The notes below the pieces were generated by a model. That model was given only the letters and a program-made list of their open reading frames with translations. It had not been told where the DNA came from and searched no databases. A DNA stretch of 64,000 bases from Algoriphagus terrigena DSM 22685 (GTDB taxonomy: Bacteria; Bacteroidota; Bacteroidia; Cytophagales; Cyclobacteriaceae): assembly GCF_000429445.1 (NCBI RefSeq), contig NZ_AUBW01000006.1:1-64000 (forward strand). Reading direction: 5' to 3'. How positions within the stretch are numbered: position 1 is the stretch's first letter; each line of letters opens with the position of its first letter. Position numbers and translations under genes: made by a program. Below are positions 52,608-64,000 of the stretch, one piece after another.

Positions 52608-53705
52608 TCATTCCGATTTTTTCTTCCAATTCAGAATCCCCTCGTCAGTGTACCCTTGGGTCACTTCCTCGATTTTTCCGTTTTCGTCTATGAGGTAAAA
52701 AGTGGGGAAACCGTTGACTCCATAGCTTTTGCCCACTTCCTTAGCTTCCAAAAGGACGGTAAATGGGATTTCGACATTTGACATATATTTCCCCATTCTT
52801 TCTTTCGAATCCACGGGATTGACATATAACGGGACGATGTTTTCGGCAAACTCATAGTCTGGTTTGGCAAACTGCTCCAGGGCGATCTTGCACCAGCCGC
52901 AGTTGATAATCGAAAAATCGATAAGGACTTTCTTGCCACGGAAATCAGAGAGCTTGACCGCCTTGCCATTCGCGTCCTCCAGTTCAAAATCCGGTGCAGG
53001 AGCACCCACTTTGAGCAAAGGCGACTCAGTAGAGCCCTCCACTTTGGTCAGGTATCCTTTGGGAAATTCCACGACAAAAGGTTCTGCTTTCTCTCCCAAT
53101 TTCCAATCCTCAAAAGTGCTTTCGATCAACTGGTTTCTCCGCCCGTCGTGATAAAGCCGCCTCGAATAAAACTCAGGCAACAGATTCGCAGGATTGATCC
53201 ACAGGTGGTTTTCCAAGTAAACTTTTTTGTCCATAATCACCGTGTCCATCTCTATCCAGAGAAACTGAAGCAGTTGTTGTCCTTTTACGCTGGTATCGCC
53301 CAGGTACTTCCAAGGCTCGTTTTCCAGCAAAACGAGTGGGTTAAATGATCGGTAGCTGTTGCTTTTCAGCCGCCCGGATTCGTTCTCCTCCAGCGTCAGA
53401 ATTGTGCTCTTCAGATGGTCTACATTGTACTGGACTCCCTCCACATACCAAAACTCATGGCCCTCTTTTTCCCCTCTAAAATCATATCCAAGTACCGCCT
53501 CTGGATTTTTCCGAAAATCCACCGAATAGAGCGCCGTGTCAAACTCCCCCATATTTGGTGTTTCGAAGATTAGCGTCTGTCGAAACTCTACTCGGGCGGC
53601 CTTGTACAGTTTTTCCTTCGCCGCCAAAAAAAGCTCATCAGGATTTTGTGGTTTGGAACAGCTCATCAGAAAAACAGCCATTCCCAGAGTGTAAAAAACT
53701 TTCAT
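52608..53705 (-). CDS. TlpA/thioredoxin-fold lipoprotein
   Basis: This is a 365-residue lipoprotein. The signal peptide MKVFYTLGMAVFLMSC leads to a lipidated Cys. The ~220-residue N-terminal domain is a beta-rich lipoprotein-carrier-like module (FRGEKEGHEFWYVEGVQYNV). The last ~140 residues form a TlpA/peroxiredoxin-like thioredoxin domain with the active site NCGWCKIA (CxxC). Expected to act as a periplasm-facing thiol-disulfide oxidoreductase. The redox pair is intact. Confidence 0.85.
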   Translation of the reverse strand: MKVFYTLGMAVFLMSCSKPQNPDELFLAAKEKLYKAARVEFRQTLIFETPNMGEFDTALYSVDFRKNPEAVLGYDFRGEKEGHEFWYVEGVQYNVDHLKSTILTLEENESGRLKSNSYRSFNPLVLLENEPWKYLGDTSVKGQQLLQFLWIEMDTVIMDKKVYLENHLWINPANLLPEFYSRRLYHDGRRNQLIESTFEDWKLGEKAEPFVVEFPKGYLTKVEGSTESPLLKVGAPAPDFELEDANGKAVKLSDFRGKKVLIDFSIINCGWCKIALEQFAKPDYEFAENIVPLYVNPVDSKERMGKYMSNVEIPFTVLLEAKEVGKSYGVNGFPTFYLIDENGKIEEVTQGYTDEGILNWKKKSE

Positions 53706-53864
53706 AGGTAGTATGATTTGTGCGGTAGGTAATTCTACGAAAACAAAATCCTTAAACCAATAAAATCGTTTTCTAGTTTTCGTGGAAGCGCTTTCTTCCT
53801 TCATCCTTTAACAGGGAAGCTTTCCAAAAAACATTTTTCCCGAAACCAATTCGCCAACCTTTGC

Positions 53865-53872
53865 TATTTTTG
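53865..53872 (+). promoter_or_regulatory. Candidate -7 element for mltG
   Basis: TATTTTTG matches TAnnTTTG and ends 6 nt before the ATG at 53879. No clear TTTG upstream at the usual spacing. If used, the mRNA would be leaderless. Confidence 0.3.
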
Positions 53873-53878
53873 TCCCCT

Positions 53879-54922
53879 ATGCAAAGCGAAAAGCGTAAAA
53901 ACCTCCTGCTCGTCATCCTGATTGCCACATCGGTACTGACGATTTCCCTTACGTTCTATTTCTATCAGGTCTTTTTCAGCCCCAATACCATGGTGGAGTC
54001 GGACCAAACCTACATGCTCAAAATCCCCACCAATGCAGTGTACAAGCAGGTGGCTAACCAGCTGTATGACGATAAGGTGATCAATGATGCGGTGAGTTTT
54101 GGCTTTGTCGCCAAAGTGCTCGGCTATCAGGAAGACGTCAAGCCGGGTCTTTACAAGGTCGATCCAAAGATGAGCAACCTGGATCTGGTGCGGATGCTTC
54201 GATCCGGCCGACAGGTTCCTGTCAAGGTGACTTTTAACAATGTCCGGACGAAGGAAGATCTTGCAGAAAAGATCACTGCCAATCTCGAAGTGACTCAAGA
54301 GCAGTTTTTGGAGATGATCCAAGACTCGGTTTACATCCGAAAGTTTGACTTCGAAGAAGAAACCGTCATGAGCATGTTCATCCCAAATACCTACGAGTTT
54401 TGGTGGAATACCAGTCCTGATGCGCTTTTTGACCGGATGTACAAAGAATATGAAGCCTTCTGGACCGAAGAACGGAAGCAAAAAGCGCAGGCACTTGGCT
54501 TGACACAAAAGGAAGTCAGCACCCTCGCATCGATCGTGCAGGCCGAAAGTCAAAAATCGGACGAGCGCCCAAAGATCTCGGGAGTTTACCTGAACCGGAT
54601 GAAACTGGGCATGCCCCTGCAGGCCGATCCGACCTTGGTGTACGCGACGGGAGACTTTACCCTGAAGCGCATCCTGAATGTGCACAAGGCGATCGAAAGT
54701 CCCTACAACACCTACAAATACGCTGGCCTCCCTCCCGGCCCGATCAACCTGCCGGACATCAACTCGCTCAACGCGGTATTGAATACCGAAAAGCACGATT
54801 ACCTGTACTTCTGCGCCAAGGAGGACTTTTCTGGCTACCATGCCTTCGCGAGCAACTACGACGATCACATGAACAATGCGCGGCGTTATCAGAAAGCCCT
54901 GAACGCTGCAAATATCTTCTAA
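53879..54922 (+). CDS. mltG: Endolytic transglycosylase MltG
   Basis: This is a 347-residue inner-membrane-anchored lytic transglycosylase that cuts nascent glycan strands. One membrane helix near the N-terminus (LLLVILIATSVLTISLTFYF) is followed by a LysM-like region. The YceG catalytic domain has STLASIVQAESQKSDERPKI (catalytic Glu in VQAE), GVYLNRMKLGMPLQADPTLV, SPYNTYKYAGLPPGPINLPD and FCAKEDFSGYHAFASNYDDH. The ATG at 53879 is selected over a TTG at 53861. The stop codon abuts the ATG of the thioesterase gene (TAAATG). Confidence 0.92.
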   Translation: MQSEKRKNLLLVILIATSVLTISLTFYFYQVFFSPNTMVESDQTYMLKIPTNAVYKQVANQLYDDKVINDAVSFGFVAKVLGYQEDVKPGLYKVDPKMSNLDLVRMLRSGRQVPVKVTFNNVRTKEDLAEKITANLEVTQEQFLEMIQDSVYIRKFDFEEETVMSMFIPNTYEFWWNTSPDALFDRMYKEYEAFWTEERKQKAQALGLTQKEVSTLASIVQAESQKSDERPKISGVYLNRMKLGMPLQADPTLVYATGDFTLKRILNVHKAIESPYNTYKYAGLPPGPINLPDINSLNAVLNTEKHDYLYFCAKEDFSGYHAFASNYDDHMNNARRYQKALNAANIF

Positions 54923-55330
54923 ATGTTCCAGGCTGAAACCCAGATCCGCGTTCGCTATGCCGAAACAGACCAAATGGGCTATGTGTACTATGGCAACTAT
55001 GCCATGTATTTTGAGGTGGCACGGGTAGAGGCAATGCGCTCGGCAGGCTTCTCTTATCGGGAAATGGAAGAAAACGGCGTCATGATGCCGGTCTTGGAAA
55101 GTCATTTCCGATACCTCAAGCCAGGGAAATACGACGAGCTTCTCACCATCAAAACCGTCATCCCGGTGTCGCCCGGTGTACGGATCCGCTTTGAATACGA
55201 GGTCACCAACGAACTAGGAGAACTCATCACCGAGGGCTGGACGACACTGACTTTTCTCAAAAAAGATACCCATCAGCCTACCCGACCGCCGAAGAATTTG
55301 TTAGATTTATTGAAACCCTATTTTGGGTAA
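54923..55330 (+). CDS. Hot-dog-fold acyl-CoA thioesterase (YbgC-like)
   Basis: This is a 135-residue 4-hydroxybenzoyl-CoA thioesterase-type protein. RVRYAETDQMGYVYYGNYAM then YFEVARVEAMRSAG is the family signature (RYxETDxMGxVYxGNYxxYFE), with the catalytic Asp in ETD. It hydrolyses short acyl-CoA esters. It is translated directly after mltG with no gap and precedes YihY, so a three-gene operon is likely. Confidence 0.9.
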   Translation: MFQAETQIRVRYAETDQMGYVYYGNYAMYFEVARVEAMRSAGFSYREMEENGVMMPVLESHFRYLKPGKYDELLTIKTVIPVSPGVRIRFEYEVTNELGELITEGWTTLTFLKKDTHQPTRPPKNLLDLLKPYFG

Positions 55331-55342
55331 AACATTGAGACA

Positions 55343-56329
55343 GTGATCAAAAAGGAAATTTTCAAATGGCGCTTACGCTTGCAGCTCAAGGCAAGGCATT
55401 TGAAAAAAATACATCTCGGTCACCCAGACAAGAATCTCTACGATGTCGTCCGGATCTTCATCCAGCAACTCAAAAAAGACGATATCGGCGAGCGGGCTGG
55501 CTCCATGGCCTTTAGCTACACGATTGCGCTGTTTCCATTACTGCTTTTTTTGCTCAATCTGATCCCCTATCTCCAGGACTTCATCCCGATGGTCACCACG
55601 CACAACATCCTGGATTTTGTGAAAAACGTCATCCCGCTCGAGATGTATGAAAACATCGAAACCACCCTGATGGATATCGTCTCCAAACCTCGGCAGAGCT
55701 TGCTCTCATTCGGTTTTTTCTTCGCATTGTACGCCTCTACCCAAGGAGTCATGTCGATGATGACCTCATTCAATTCTGTCTACAAAACCAGAGAAAACCG
55801 CGGATTTCTCAAATCAAGGATCATTGCCGTCTGCATCGTATTCGCGTTGGTACTGACTGTCTTCGCAGCCAGCTCGGTCATGATCGTCGGGAGTCTGCTG
55901 ATCAATGCCTTGGACGAGATGCACCTGTTCAACAGTAATTTCATGATTTTCCTGTTCAACACCTTCAAGTTTCTGATCCTGCTTTTTGTGTTTTACATCA
56001 CCTCCGCATTCATCTTTCGCTTTGCGCCGGCGGTTCACGACAAGTGGCATTTCTTTTCGATAGGTGCTCAGATGGCTGGTTTGTTGATCACATTTTCTTT
56101 TTACGGCTTCATCTTTTACCTCGACAATTTTGCTTCTTACAACAAACTTTACGGGTCAATCGGGACGCTCATTGCGTTGATGTTTTGGCTTTGGATCACC
56201 TCTCTCATCGTACTGGTCTGCTTCGAAGTCAATGTCAGTCTCGATCTGGCCGAGGACAAACAGCGGCAGCGTGACAGCAACCGAAAAGCGGTGACCCACT
56301 CCTTTGAGTCAGAACCCGGACACAGCTGA
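55343..56329 (+). CDS. YihY/UPF0761-family membrane protein (BrkB-like)
   Basis: This is a 328-residue polytopic protein with about six membrane helices. The family start reads KKDDIGERAGSMAFSYTIAL then FPLLLFLLNLIPYL, with later segments GFFFALYASTQGVMSMMTSF, NSVYKTRENRGFLKSR, YITSAFIFRFAPAVHDKWHF and GSIGTLIALMFWLWITSLIV. These are hallmark positions of YihY. It was once called ribonuclease BN, but that function belongs to another protein. The start is a GTG at 55343, 12 nt after the thioesterase stop. Confidence 0.9.
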   Translation: MIKKEIFKWRLRLQLKARHLKKIHLGHPDKNLYDVVRIFIQQLKKDDIGERAGSMAFSYTIALFPLLLFLLNLIPYLQDFIPMVTTHNILDFVKNVIPLEMYENIETTLMDIVSKPRQSLLSFGFFFALYASTQGVMSMMTSFNSVYKTRENRGFLKSRIIAVCIVFALVLTVFAASSVMIVGSLLINALDEMHLFNSNFMIFLFNTFKFLILLFVFYITSAFIFRFAPAVHDKWHFFSIGAQMAGLLITFSFYGFIFYLDNFASYNKLYGSIGTLIALMFWLWITSLIVLVCFEVNVSLDLAEDKQRQRDSNRKAVTHSFESEPGHS

Positions 56330-56400
56330 ATCTAAAAGAGGGATTGATGTAGAATTTATTTCCTTATTTTTAAACTCTTCACATCCTAAAGCCACCAAGC

Positions 56401-58227
56401 ATGAACCGTCTTTTGTCACAAATAGGTCTCTTTCTGACCTTTCTAGTATTCTTTGGCTGCAGTGAACCTGCACCGACCGTCATACCAGACTCCGAAATAA
56501 ACACCTGGTTTGATACCCAATACGAGCAACTCTTGCAGATGAGTCCCTTGCAACTGACCGTGCAGGGACGAAAGGATCACTACAGTGAGATCGATGACTT
56601 GAGCGAAGAAGCCGAGGATAAAAAACTCGGATGGATGGAAGCCAGCGTCGCGGAGATGAAAGAAAAATTCCCTGTCGAGCAACTGAGCCCCGAAGCCAGG
56701 GTCTCCTACGATCTTTGGGAATATCAGTATGAGATGGAAAAAGGCGACATCGCGTTTCGCCGGATGAACTATGTGTTCAACCAGATGGGCGGCATCCACA
56801 CCCAGCTTCCGAATATGCTGATCAACCTTCACAAGGTCGACGAGCCGGCGGACATGACTGCCCTGATTGCCCGATATAAGGAAGTAGGAAGAGCGATTGA
56901 CCAGCTCCTTGAGCGTGCAAAACTGCAAACCGAAGGCGGTGTAAGGCCACCAAAATTTGCGTATGAATACGTCATCCAGCAGTCCACAGCCCTGATTACG
57001 GGCGAGCCTTTTACTAATTCTGCGGAAAAAGCACCGCTCTGGTCCGACGCACTTGCGAAGATCGAAGGCCTGGAAAAAGCCGGAAAGATCACGGCCGAAG
57101 AAGCTGAAGAATTCCGATCCAAAGCCAAGGAAACATTGGTTAACGGATTCAAACCTGCCTATGAAAGCCTGATTGCCTGGCTGGAAACCGAACTTCCTAA
57201 TCTGGAGGAAAAACCAACCGGCGTCAGCCGTCATGAAAAAGGTGCAGCCCTTTACGCCCACCGACTGAAATCTTCGACGACGACCAATCTGAGCGCAGAG
57301 GAGATCCACCAGATCGGACTGGATGAAGTGAAACGAATCCAGGAAGAGATGCTTGCGATCAAAGAAAAAGTTGGGTTTGATGGAGATCTGCCGGCATTCT
57401 TCAAGTTTATCAACAGCGACCCGCAGTTCTTTTTCCCAAATACTGACGAAGGAAGACAAGCATACCTCGATGAGTCCACAGCATTTTTGGATACAATCAA
57501 GGGGAAATTACCGGAGTTCTTTGGCATTTTGCCAAAGGCGGACTTGGTGGTAAAAAGAGTGGAAGCATTCCGGGAGCAACCGGGCGCTCCGCAACATTAC
57601 AACCAGGGTACGCCTGACGGCTCCCGTCCTGGCACCTACTATGTACACCTTTCGGACATGAACGCGATGCCAAAATCCACGATGGAAGGTGTCGCCTATC
57701 ACGAGGGAAATCCGGGTCACCACATGCAGATTTCGATCGCCCAAGAGCTCACTACTGTACCAAAATTTCGCACCCAGATGGGGTTCAATGCGTACGTGGA
57801 AGGCTGGGCACTCTATTCCGAGGCCTTGGCCAAAGAAATGGGACAATACAAGAATCCCTATTATGATTTTGGACGGTTGGTGAACGAAATCTGGCGAGCG
57901 ATCCGTCTGGTTACTGACACAGGCCTCCATGCCAAAGGCTGGACTGAGGCTGATGCGATCAAATACTTTTCCGAAAACTCTTCTATCTCACCGGGCGCTA
58001 TCCAGGCGGAAGTTCGCCGATACATGGTCATTCCCGGTCAGGCTACGGGCTACAAGATCGGTATGCTGAAGATTCAGGAGCTGCGAAAACTGGCAGAAAC
58101 CGAGCTTGGGGATCAGTTTGACCTCAAAGGTTTCCATGACACCGTATTGGGCAGTGGAGCTTTGCCTTTGGAGATTCTGGAGAAAGAAGTGAAGCGCTGG
58201 ATTGCTGACGTGAAGGCGGGCGAATGA
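56401..58227 (+). CDS. DUF885 lipoprotein (putative metallopeptidase)
   Basis: This is a 608-residue lipoprotein with a signal peptide ending FFGCSEP. Long helical domains are followed by the DUF885 catalytic segment. VAYHEGNPGHHMQISIAQEL (HE-x-x-P-G-H-H, zinc helix) is followed about 30 residues later by the acidic ligand in AYVEGWALYSEALAKEMG. It then has RAIRLVTDTGLHAKGWTEAD and MVIPGQATGYKIG. These are the DUF885 dipeptidyl-peptidase-like motifs. Monocistronic. Confidence 0.85.
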   Translation: MNRLLSQIGLFLTFLVFFGCSEPAPTVIPDSEINTWFDTQYEQLLQMSPLQLTVQGRKDHYSEIDDLSEEAEDKKLGWMEASVAEMKEKFPVEQLSPEARVSYDLWEYQYEMEKGDIAFRRMNYVFNQMGGIHTQLPNMLINLHKVDEPADMTALIARYKEVGRAIDQLLERAKLQTEGGVRPPKFAYEYVIQQSTALITGEPFTNSAEKAPLWSDALAKIEGLEKAGKITAEEAEEFRSKAKETLVNGFKPAYESLIAWLETELPNLEEKPTGVSRHEKGAALYAHRLKSSTTTNLSAEEIHQIGLDEVKRIQEEMLAIKEKVGFDGDLPAFFKFINSDPQFFFPNTDEGRQAYLDESTAFLDTIKGKLPEFFGILPKADLVVKRVEAFREQPGAPQHYNQGTPDGSRPGTYYVHLSDMNAMPKSTMEGVAYHEGNPGHHMQISIAQELTTVPKFRTQMGFNAYVEGWALYSEALAKEMGQYKNPYYDFGRLVNEIWRAIRLVTDTGLHAKGWTEADAIKYFSENSSISPGAIQAEVRRYMVIPGQATGYKIGMLKIQELRKLAETELGDQFDLKGFHDTVLGSGALPLEILEKEVKRWIADVKAGE

Positions 58228-58347
58228 TGCCGGCTGAAATTAGAGATTAGAGTTTAGTGGCGAAGAGAGCATGCCTCACCCTCCGAATTCTTTGAAAACG
58301 CGGATGCTTCTTCCGCATTTGCAAAAACCATTTTAATTGTACTCAGC

Positions 58348-58377
58348 GCTGGATGTAGCTTTTTGGCTACATCCAGC
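58348..58377. terminator. Perfect 12-bp hairpin, possible terminator
   Basis: GCTGGATGTAGC (58348-58359) and GCTACATCCAGC (58366-58377) around TTTTTG. No T-tract follows, but no other structure ends the DUF885 gene. Confidence 0.5.
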
Positions 58378-58469
58378 TTCGGCTGAGCCTTGATCAATTT
58401 TTCAATCTTCCGATTTTCAAATCTTCCAATCTCTAAGCATTCCTCTTAATTTTAACATTTCCTTTTTAG

Positions 58470-60932
<2,463 letters not shown>

Positions 60933-60960
60933 ACACAAGATTTTAGATTCAAGAAGCAAG

Positions 60961-61326
60961 ATGCCCCTCGACCTCCAAACTTTCTACCTCTCTCAATCTG
61001 AACCCAACAAAAGCTGTCTTTTGGCACTGCGGGATATTATCCTCGCCCAAGACCCAAAAATATCGGAAACACGCAAGTATGGGATGCCCTGCTTTTGCTA
61101 CGGCAAAAAGGCATTCTGCTATCTCTGGAAGGATAAAAAAACAGGGGAACCTTACCTCCTGTTGGTCGAGGGAAAGCACTTTGACGACCCGGCTCTCGAA
61201 GCCGGAGACCGGAGCCGAATGAAGATCTTCCGAGTAAATGCAAACGATGATCTGCCTTTGGGAAAGATCAACGAGCTATTGAACAAAGCGCTGGATCTCT
61301 ATCGACTGGGTATTGTCAAAGGGTGA
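60961..61326 (+). CDS. DUF1801 family protein
   Basis: This is a 121-residue protein. The fold is the YdhG-like DUF1801 type: LRDIILAQDPKISETRKYGM then PCFCYGKKAFCYLWKDKKTG, and KIFRVNANDDLPLGKINELL. KYGMPCF is a family hallmark. The role is unknown. It follows ligA with 28 nt between them (a degenerate repeat lies in the gap: GACACAAGATTTTAGATTCA). Confidence 0.8.
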   Translation: MPLDLQTFYLSQSEPNKSCLLALRDIILAQDPKISETRKYGMPCFCYGKKAFCYLWKDKKTGEPYLLLVEGKHFDDPALEAGDRSRMKIFRVNANDDLPLGKINELLNKALDLYRLGIVKG

Positions 61327-61491
61327 CTTGACCTGTTGGATTCTTTTCAGCAAGTCTGGGAAACCGCCCATCCTTTTCCCTTTCAATAAAATCCCCGCGT
61401 TTTAAGCCAATCGGAGCATTCCTTCTATCTTAGCGGACACATCATTCAGCCAAGGATCAATCTTACCCCGGATTTTAATTTCCCCCCAAAT

Positions 61492-62673
61492 ATGAAGGCA
61501 TTCTTTTCCAACCTCTTAGTCAAAGTATTCATCGCCATCGTACTGGGCATCTTGTTCGGGCTATACCTGCCGGAGTGGTTCAATAGGATCTTTGCGACCT
61601 TCAATGCCTTTTTTGGACAGTTTTTGAGCTTTGCCATCCCGCTGATTATCATGGGATTGATCATGCCAGCCATCTCAGACTTGGGTAAGGGAGCCGGCAA
61701 GATGCTCTTGCTTACCGCTGCTATCGCGTATGGCTCCACGTTGTTTTCTGGCTTTATGACCTATTTTACGGCCTCCGGCATTTTCCCACAGCTCTTGGAG
61801 TCCCATATCCAATCCTCGAGTCAGATCGAGGAGACTACCCGGGAACTCACTCCCTATTTTTCGATTTCCATTCCTCCGATGGTTGATGTCATGTCAGCCT
61901 TGGTGTTTGCGTTTGTGATCGGACTTGGGCTAACCTTTTTGGAGGGGACGACGCTCAAATCTGCTGTCAAAGACTTTCAGCTGATCATCATGCAAGTCAT
62001 CGAAAACGTAATCGTTCCGCTTCTGCCGCTGTTTATCTTGGGAATTTTTGCCAGCATGTCCTACAGCGGACAGGTTTTCAACATCCTCTCTGTGTTTTTG
62101 AATATCATCGGGGTAATCTTCGTGATGCATATCGTATTGCTTCTGTTGCAGTATGGGATCGCAGGAGCGATTGTCAAAAGGAATCCTTTGCGTCTCCTGG
62201 CCACGATGATGCCTGCTTATTTTACAGCGTTGGGCACGCAATCTTCCGCTGCCACCATTCCTGTCACGTTGGTTCAGGCAGAGAAAAATGGAGTTCCTGA
62301 GAAAGTGGCCGGCTTTGTCATCCCGCTCTGTGCCACGATTCACTTGGCCGGAAGTATCATGAAGATCACCGCCTGCGCCATGGCGTTGATGATCTTGGAG
62401 GGGCAGCCGATCGATTTCACCATGTTTGCGGGCTTCATCTTCATGCTGGGAATCGCGATGGTAGCCGCACCGGGCGTGCCCGGCGGAGCGATCATGGCGG
62501 CGGTCGGTATCCTGCAAGCCATGCTGGGATTTGATGAGGAGATGATCGGCCTGATGATCGCGCTATACATCGCGATGGACAGCTTTGGCACCGCTTGCAA
62601 CGTGACCGGAGACGGCGCGATTGCCTTGGTGGTCAATAAGATCTCCGGCGAAAAGTTAGCCAGCGCTTCATAA
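61492..62673 (+). CDS. DAACS-family sodium/proton symporter (glutamate-transporter fold)
   Basis: This is a 393-residue member of the dicarboxylate/amino-acid:cation symporter family with eight membrane helices plus hairpins. LGTQSSAATIPVTL (HP1), APGVPGGAIMAAVG (HP2) and MDSFGTACNVTGDGAIALVV (TM8) are the core motifs. In TM8 the arginine that binds acidic side chains in GltPh (MGRTxxNVTGD) is Gly here (SFGTACNVTGD), so the substrate is probably not glutamate/aspartate. It may carry a neutral amino acid or another solute. Confidence 0.9.
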   Translation: MKAFFSNLLVKVFIAIVLGILFGLYLPEWFNRIFATFNAFFGQFLSFAIPLIIMGLIMPAISDLGKGAGKMLLLTAAIAYGSTLFSGFMTYFTASGIFPQLLESHIQSSSQIEETTRELTPYFSISIPPMVDVMSALVFAFVIGLGLTFLEGTTLKSAVKDFQLIIMQVIENVIVPLLPLFILGIFASMSYSGQVFNILSVFLNIIGVIFVMHIVLLLLQYGIAGAIVKRNPLRLLATMMPAYFTALGTQSSAATIPVTLVQAEKNGVPEKVAGFVIPLCATIHLAGSIMKITACAMALMILEGQPIDFTMFAGFIFMLGIAMVAAPGVPGGAIMAAVGILQAMLGFDEEMIGLMIALYIAMDSFGTACNVTGDGAIALVVNKISGEKLASAS

Positions 62674-62722
62674 GGAAGATCTTCGAAAGGCTCTCAAACT
62701 CAGACGGGAAACTTTTGTAATC

Positions 62723-63520
62723 CTACCCCTCGCGCTCTTCTGCCAGATCCGTATTGAAAGCCGCCGATAGGATTGCGTATAATTCCGGATGCTTTTCCTT
62801 GAAGAGCTTAGGTCTTTCGAAAAAATACTCCCCCGTCACCGCCAAAAACTCCTGCGGATTGGTGGCACCATATACATTGATATCGCTGTTTCCCTCCAGC
62901 ATTTTCGCCGTGTTTTTCTTGATCAGATCGATCCAAGGCAACACAAACTGATGCTTCATGAAGATCGCAGGAACTCCGTCGACCACTCCATCTTGCTTGT
63001 CAAAAAGGTGGATAAACTCGTGAATGCCCACATTTTGTTTGTCACTCTGATTGTCAAATCCCTGCCAAAGCGCCGGTTTCGAAAAGATCACCAGATTGCT
63101 CATCATCCCGCCGCTTCCCGCCATTCCGGCGATGTTCCGATCCCCTTCTGAGAAGTTGAACTCCTCTGTAAAATGGTCCGGATAAAGCAACACCTCCACG
63201 AGCGTGTTGTATTCCCACTCGGGAAATCTAAAGATCGGAATGACGGCACTGCTCGCCACCAAAAGCCGATCCTCCTCGCTCACGTCCGTCTTGATTCCAG
63301 TGATCCGAATCCGGTTTAGAAATCCCTGAATCCGGGCTTCAAACTCCCGCTTTTCTGCCTCCTCAAGCTCTTGATAAAAGCGAACCTTGTCGAGGAGAAA
63401 CGCGCTCCATTTCTTCGGAAAAGCATCGGGTACTTCAAGACCACTTTTTCTTGGTTTGAAGAAAGCCCAAATCAAAAGGACGGCAAGAACTACCGCAAAC
63501 AAGATGGTAAAAGTGCTCAT
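62723..63520 (-). CDS. mtfA: MtfA-like zinc peptidase (M90)
   Basis: This is a 265-residue protein. A single N-terminal membrane helix (FTILFAVVLAVLLIWAFF) differs from soluble E. coli MtfA. The zinc helix is NVGIHEFIHLFDKQDG (HExxH), with the downstream glutamate in NPQEFLAVTGEYFFERP. FRFPEWEYNTLVEVLLYPDHF and AGMAGSGGMMS(N) are family features. It is likely to be a membrane-tethered metallopeptidase. Confidence 0.9.
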   Translation of the reverse strand: MSTFTILFAVVLAVLLIWAFFKPRKSGLEVPDAFPKKWSAFLLDKVRFYQELEEAEKREFEARIQGFLNRIRITGIKTDVSEEDRLLVASSAVIPIFRFPEWEYNTLVEVLLYPDHFTEEFNFSEGDRNIAGMAGSGGMMSNLVIFSKPALWQGFDNQSDKQNVGIHEFIHLFDKQDGVVDGVPAIFMKHQFVLPWIDLIKKNTAKMLEGNSDINVYGATNPQEFLAVTGEYFFERPKLFKEKHPELYAILSAAFNTDLAEEREG

Positions 63521-63674
63521 GCGTGTGCTGGAAAGGTGTTTTTACGTAAAGGAAAGTCCTAAATTTTCCGCTAAATTAACCCAAATTCTCACCGGTAAAC
63601 TGGAAGCAATCCTCTAAATCAACGCGCTTTTTTACCCGGTCTGCCCGGGAGAAACCAAAAGACAGTCCATCTCT

Positions 63675-64000
63675 ATGAAAAAAATCGAAACCGAAATCCT
63701 CATCAACGCCACTCCAGAGCAGGTTTGGGCCGTTTTGACAGACTTCGAAAGCTTTCCGGACTGGAATCCGTTTATCCGCTCCATCAAAGGCAAAAATAAG
63801 GTCGGTGAAACGCTGGAAGTGGATATCCAGCCTCCCGGCGGAAAAGGAATGACCTTTCGCCCGGAAGTTTTAAAGTTTGACGCCGGGAGGGAATTTCGTT
63901 GGAAAGGCAAGCTGCTTTTCAAGGGCTTATTCGATGGAGAGCATTATTTTATATTGAAGAAAGCCGGGGAAAGCGAAACGCTTCTGACACACGGAGAACT
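63675..64000 (+). CDS. SRPBCC (START-like) domain protein, cut by window end
   Basis: The frame opens at ATG 63675 and stays open to the last base. Product begins MKKIETEILINATPEQVWAV, then LTDFESFPDWNPFIRSIKG, FRWKGKLLFKGLFDGEHYFI. This is the SRPBCC hydrophobic-ligand-binding fold (family signature A-xPEQVWxxLTD-x-x-x-x-P-x-WNPF). About 108 of an expected ~145 residues are visible. The function of such stand-alone members is unknown. Confidence 0.85.
   Translation, partial: MKKIETEILINATPEQVWAVLTDFESFPDWNPFIRSIKGKNKVGETLEVDIQPPGGKGMTFRPEVLKFDAGREFRWKGKLLFKGLFDGEHYFILKKAGESETLLTHGE

Overview
The window looks like a chromosome segment from a Bacteroidota bacterium, most likely order Cytophagales and close to the Cyclobacteriaceae. 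The family placement is an inference. The supporting signs are a PorU2/PorV-type gene pair of the type IX secretion system, a C-terminal sorting-type domain, many lipoproteins and outer-membrane barrels, a Bacteroidota-length signal peptidase, a TamB/TsaD/SmpB neighbourhood, and promoters of the TTTG/TAnnTTTG class. No rRNA, tRNA or CRISPR array was seen.

Layout. 1-700: the end of an ISAon1/ISL3-like insertion sequence that has removed the start of a small membrane-protein gene. 818-17300: a loosely organised stretch with lepB, small secreted proteins, a serine hydrolase, two unrelated metallophosphoesterases, a Crp-type regulator, a CE15-like esterase, a DUF922 protein, an M19-like dipeptidase and a DUF2911 gene broken by a TAG codon. 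17600-23000: cell-envelope and membrane genes (MopE-type lipoprotein, LamB-like porin, DUF1275, TPR lipoprotein). 23088-33570: a housekeeping block. tsaD-smpB-NlpC/P60-like-HNH run leftward; tamB, photolyase, a DUF2027/Smr protein and a helical protein run rightward. 33571-34898: a cystathionine gamma-synthase-type gene preceded by two tandem tiny ORFs. 34975-46642: a VTT membrane protein, porU2-porV, a PadR/PspC pair, a beta-CASP metallo-hydrolase, a third copy of the tiny ORF, and a lipoprotein. 46725-48073: a small accessory patch (HNH nuclease, unknown gene, RelE/HigA-type toxin-antitoxin pair). 48163-64000: clpC, WbqC, a Sua5-type t6A enzyme, MutT, a TlpA-like lipoprotein, mltG, a thioesterase, YihY, DUF885, an enlarged ligA, DUF1801, a DAACS symporter, MtfA and the start of an SRPBCC gene.

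How the genes relate. tsaD and the Sua5/YciO-type gene both belong to tRNA t6A synthesis but are 26 kb apart. lepB, tamB, porU2/porV, the LamB-like porin, mltG and the lipoproteins all serve the envelope. ClpC, SmpB and MtfA serve protein quality control.

The most unusual signal is a family of three in-frame tiny ORFs of 25-28 codons. Two lie in tandem 10 nt ahead of the cystathionine gamma-synthase gene, and one lies 12 nt ahead of a lipoprotein gene. Other points of interest are a LigA about 147 residues longer than usual, an NlpC/P60 protein lacking its catalytic cysteine, a DAACS transporter lacking the substrate-binding arginine, and several apparently leaderless promoters.
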